This document shows, one piece after another, positions 5,791 through 7,454 of a stretch of 7,454 bases of DNA (its first letter is position 1; each line of letters starts with the position of its first letter). The DNA lies in assembly GCA_047628385.1 (NCBI GenBank), contig JBLHVH010000177.1:1-7454 (forward strand). The letters run 5' to 3'. The position numbers and the translations under genes were made by a program. Source of the stretch: PZPK01 sp047628385 (GTDB lineage Bacteria > Pseudomonadota > Gammaproteobacteria > Pseudomonadales > Oleiphilaceae). A model generated the notes under the pieces. It was not told where the DNA came from, searched no databases, and saw only the letters and a program-made list of their open reading frames with translations.

Positions 5791-7454
5791 ATGTATAACA
5801 TATTAATCGTTGATGATTCCGAAGATGATGTATTTCTTCTCCTACGTGAGCTTAAAAAAAATGGCTTGGACATAAAACACAAACAAGTTGATACCGAAGA
5901 ATCGCTTTTAACAGCGCTTGAAGACGATGAATGGGACCTAGTAATTTCTGATCATAATATGCCCTGCTATTCCTCTGCAGAAGCACTCGCTACGGTCAAA
6001 GAATTTAACCCTGACCTGCCTGTAATTATTGTTTCTGGTGATATCACCGAAAACACTGCTGTAAATGCAATGAACGCTGGCGCACAAGATTACGTAATGA
6101 AAGAAAACCTAGCACGGCTTGTTCCTGCCATTGAACGGGAAATTCGTGAAAGTGAATCTCGCCACGAAAAAAGGAAAACTGAAAAAGACCTCGAACATCT
6201 TGCCATTCATGACAATTTGACAGGTTTAGCCAACCGAGAACACTTTGAAAAGTGCATTCATGAAGCCTTAAAAACGGCTAAGGCACAGAATACCTCTCAT
6301 ATTTTAATGACCTTGGATTTAGACCAATTTAAAATCATCAACGATACCAGCGGCCATGTCGCAGGTGATGAACTGCTCAAGCAGGTGTCACTCGTACTTT
6401 TAAGGCAAACCAGCAGTATTGACACCATTGCACGCTTAGGTGCTGATGAATTTGGAATATTATTTAAAAACACGAATAAAGAAGAAGCTTTCGTCCGTGC
6501 AGAAACGATTCAAGAACACATAAAAGATCTGCAATTTTCTTGGCAAAACAAACCCTTTACCACCAGTATTAGCATCGGCGTAGTATCGGTCAACCAACAG
6601 ACGGAATCTGTGCAAGGGCTAATGAGCTGTGTCGATATGGCGTGTAATACAGCGAAAGAAAAAGGACATGATGGTATTCAATGGTTTAGTGAAGAAGACC
6701 CTGAATATCAGCAACGTCGAAATGAAATGCAATGGGTAGGCAAAATCAAACAGGCCATAAAAGATAATCACTTCGTGCTTCACTTTCAACCCATGAAAGG
6801 ATTTCAGACACATTGCCAGGGAGAACATGGTGAATTTTTAGTCCGTTTAAATGATAACGGCTATTTAGTTTTCCCTAATGAATTTATACCTGCTGCCGAG
6901 CGTTACCGTTTAATGCCAATGCTTGATCGATGGGTGGTGGAAAATTCATTTAAATATCTATCTGAATCCGGTCTTGGTAATAAAGATGAAGGTACATTTT
7001 TCATTAATTTATCGGGTAATTCACTAAGCGATAAATCATTTTTTAATGACATTCGGGCGATGCTGAAGAAATATGCCATCAAACCTAATCGTATTTGCTT
7101 AGAAATTACTGAAACAGCAGCCATTGATAATTTATCTGATGCAGTAGAGTTTATTTCAGAAATCAGAGATGAAGGGTTTAAATTTGCACTAGATGATTTT
7201 GGCGCTGGTATGAGTTCATTTTCATATTTAAAAACCATTCCTGTAGATTATCTGAAAATTGATGGTAGTTTTGTACTAAAATTATTAACCGACCCAATTG
7301 ATCGAGGCATCGTTGAAGCCTGCAATACCATCGGGCATGCCGCTGGCTTACAAACCATAGCCGAATTTGTCGAAGATCAAGCCACTGCCGAGGCGCTGAA
7401 AGCGATTGGTGTCGATTTTGGCCAAGGCTTTGGTATAAAAAGGCCCGGCCCTCT
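5791..7454 (+). CDS. REC-GGDEF-EAL response regulator, likely c-di-GMP phosphodiesterase (3' end cut)
   Basis: The first 554 residues are visible; only the end of the EAL domain is missing. A CheY-like receiver domain spans about 1-120, with the acidic pair D8/D9, phospho-acceptor D54, S82 and K104 all present. A GGDEF domain spans about 132-300, with GADEF at 217-221 in place of GGDEF and SSID at 208-211 where active, product-inhibited cyclases carry RxxD. The EAL domain starts near 315; EFLVR (348-352) keeps the ExLxR pattern. Its E348, N406, E438, E441, D468, D469, K489, E525 and Q545 match RocR E175, N233, E265, E268, D295, D296, K316, E352 and Q372 with identical spacing, so c-di-GMP hydrolysis is predicted. 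The cyclase domain may be weak or serve as a GTP sensor. No membrane segment is seen, so a partner histidine kinase must supply the signal; none is visible here. An in-frame TAG lies two codons before the start, and the Shine-Dalgarno is weak (AGAG, 4-nt spacing), suggesting low translation. Confidence 0.95.
   Translation, partial: MYNILIVDDSEDDVFLLLRELKKNGLDIKHKQVDTEESLLTALEDDEWDLVISDHNMPCYSSAEALATVKEFNPDLPVIIVSGDITENTAVNAMNAGAQDYVMKENLARLVPAIEREIRESESRHEKRKTEKDLEHLAIHDNLTGLANREHFEKCIHEALKTAKAQNTSHILMTLDLDQFKIINDTSGHVAGDELLKQVSLVLLRQTSSIDTIARLGADEFGILFKNTNKEEAFVRAETIQEHIKDLQFSWQNKPFTTSISIGVVSVNQQTESVQGLMSCVDMACNTAKEKGHDGIQWFSEEDPEYQQRRNEMQWVGKIKQAIKDNHFVLHFQPMKGFQTHCQGEHGEFLVRLNDNGYLVFPNEFIPAAERYRLMPMLDRWVVENSFKYLSESGLGNKDEGTFFINLSGNSLSDKSFFNDIRAMLKKYAIKPNRICLEITETAAIDNLSDAVEFISEIRDEGFKFALDDFGAGMSSFSYLKTIPVDYLKIDGSFVLKLLTDPIDRGIVEACNTIGHAAGLQTIAEFVEDQATAEALKAIGVDFGQGFGIKRPGP

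Noticed and set aside
6619..7238. Minus-strand frames (6619-6828 and 6903-7238) inside the response regulator
   Set aside because: They are antisense to the GGDEF-EAL coding sequence, which has every catalytic motif intact.

Overview
The window looks like chromosomal DNA from a moderately AT-rich gammaproteobacterium. The reasons are the gamma-type phosphoenolpyruvate carboxylase, an Escherichia-like adenylate kinase without zinc-finger cysteines in what is visible of its LID, an HDOD protein with an N-terminal YbaK-like domain, and a REC-GGDEF-EAL response regulator. In Pseudomonas, ppc and adk are neighbours (from memory), and the ppc/adk order here resembles that arrangement. The genus cannot be fixed from the sequence alone; AT-rich marine lineages such as Cycloclasticus or Methylophaga are only a guess.

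Layout. Three genes point left on the minus strand. Adenylate kinase (adk) is cut by the left edge at positions 1-476. A YbaK-HDOD fusion protein occupies 779-2188. Phosphoenolpyruvate carboxylase (ppc) occupies 2341-5034. A 130-bp divergent promoter region separates ppc from two plus-strand genes: a small protein with a ribbon-helix-helix-like core (5165-5509), then a c-di-GMP response regulator (5791-7454) that runs off the right edge. All five starts are well fixed, because each has an in-frame stop a few codons upstream and no alternative ATG.

How the genes relate. adk and ppc are housekeeping enzymes (adenylate energy balance and oxaloacetate supply). The HDOD protein and the REC-GGDEF-EAL protein are signalling proteins. 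The c-di-GMP protein keeps every phosphodiesterase catalytic residue at the spacing known from RocR, but has a variant GADEF motif and no RxxD inhibitory site, so its net activity is predicted to be c-di-GMP breakdown. No operon linking all the genes is evident. ppc and the HDOD gene are in the same direction, 152 bp apart, with no convincing terminator between them. adk has its own candidate promoters in a 302-bp leader.

I see no mobile element, CRISPR array, tRNA or rRNA, and no clearly new multi-gene system. The points most worth a second look are the YbaK-HDOD fusion with a G8 tract in its coding strand, the small ppc-divergent RHH-like protein, and the structured leader upstream of adk.
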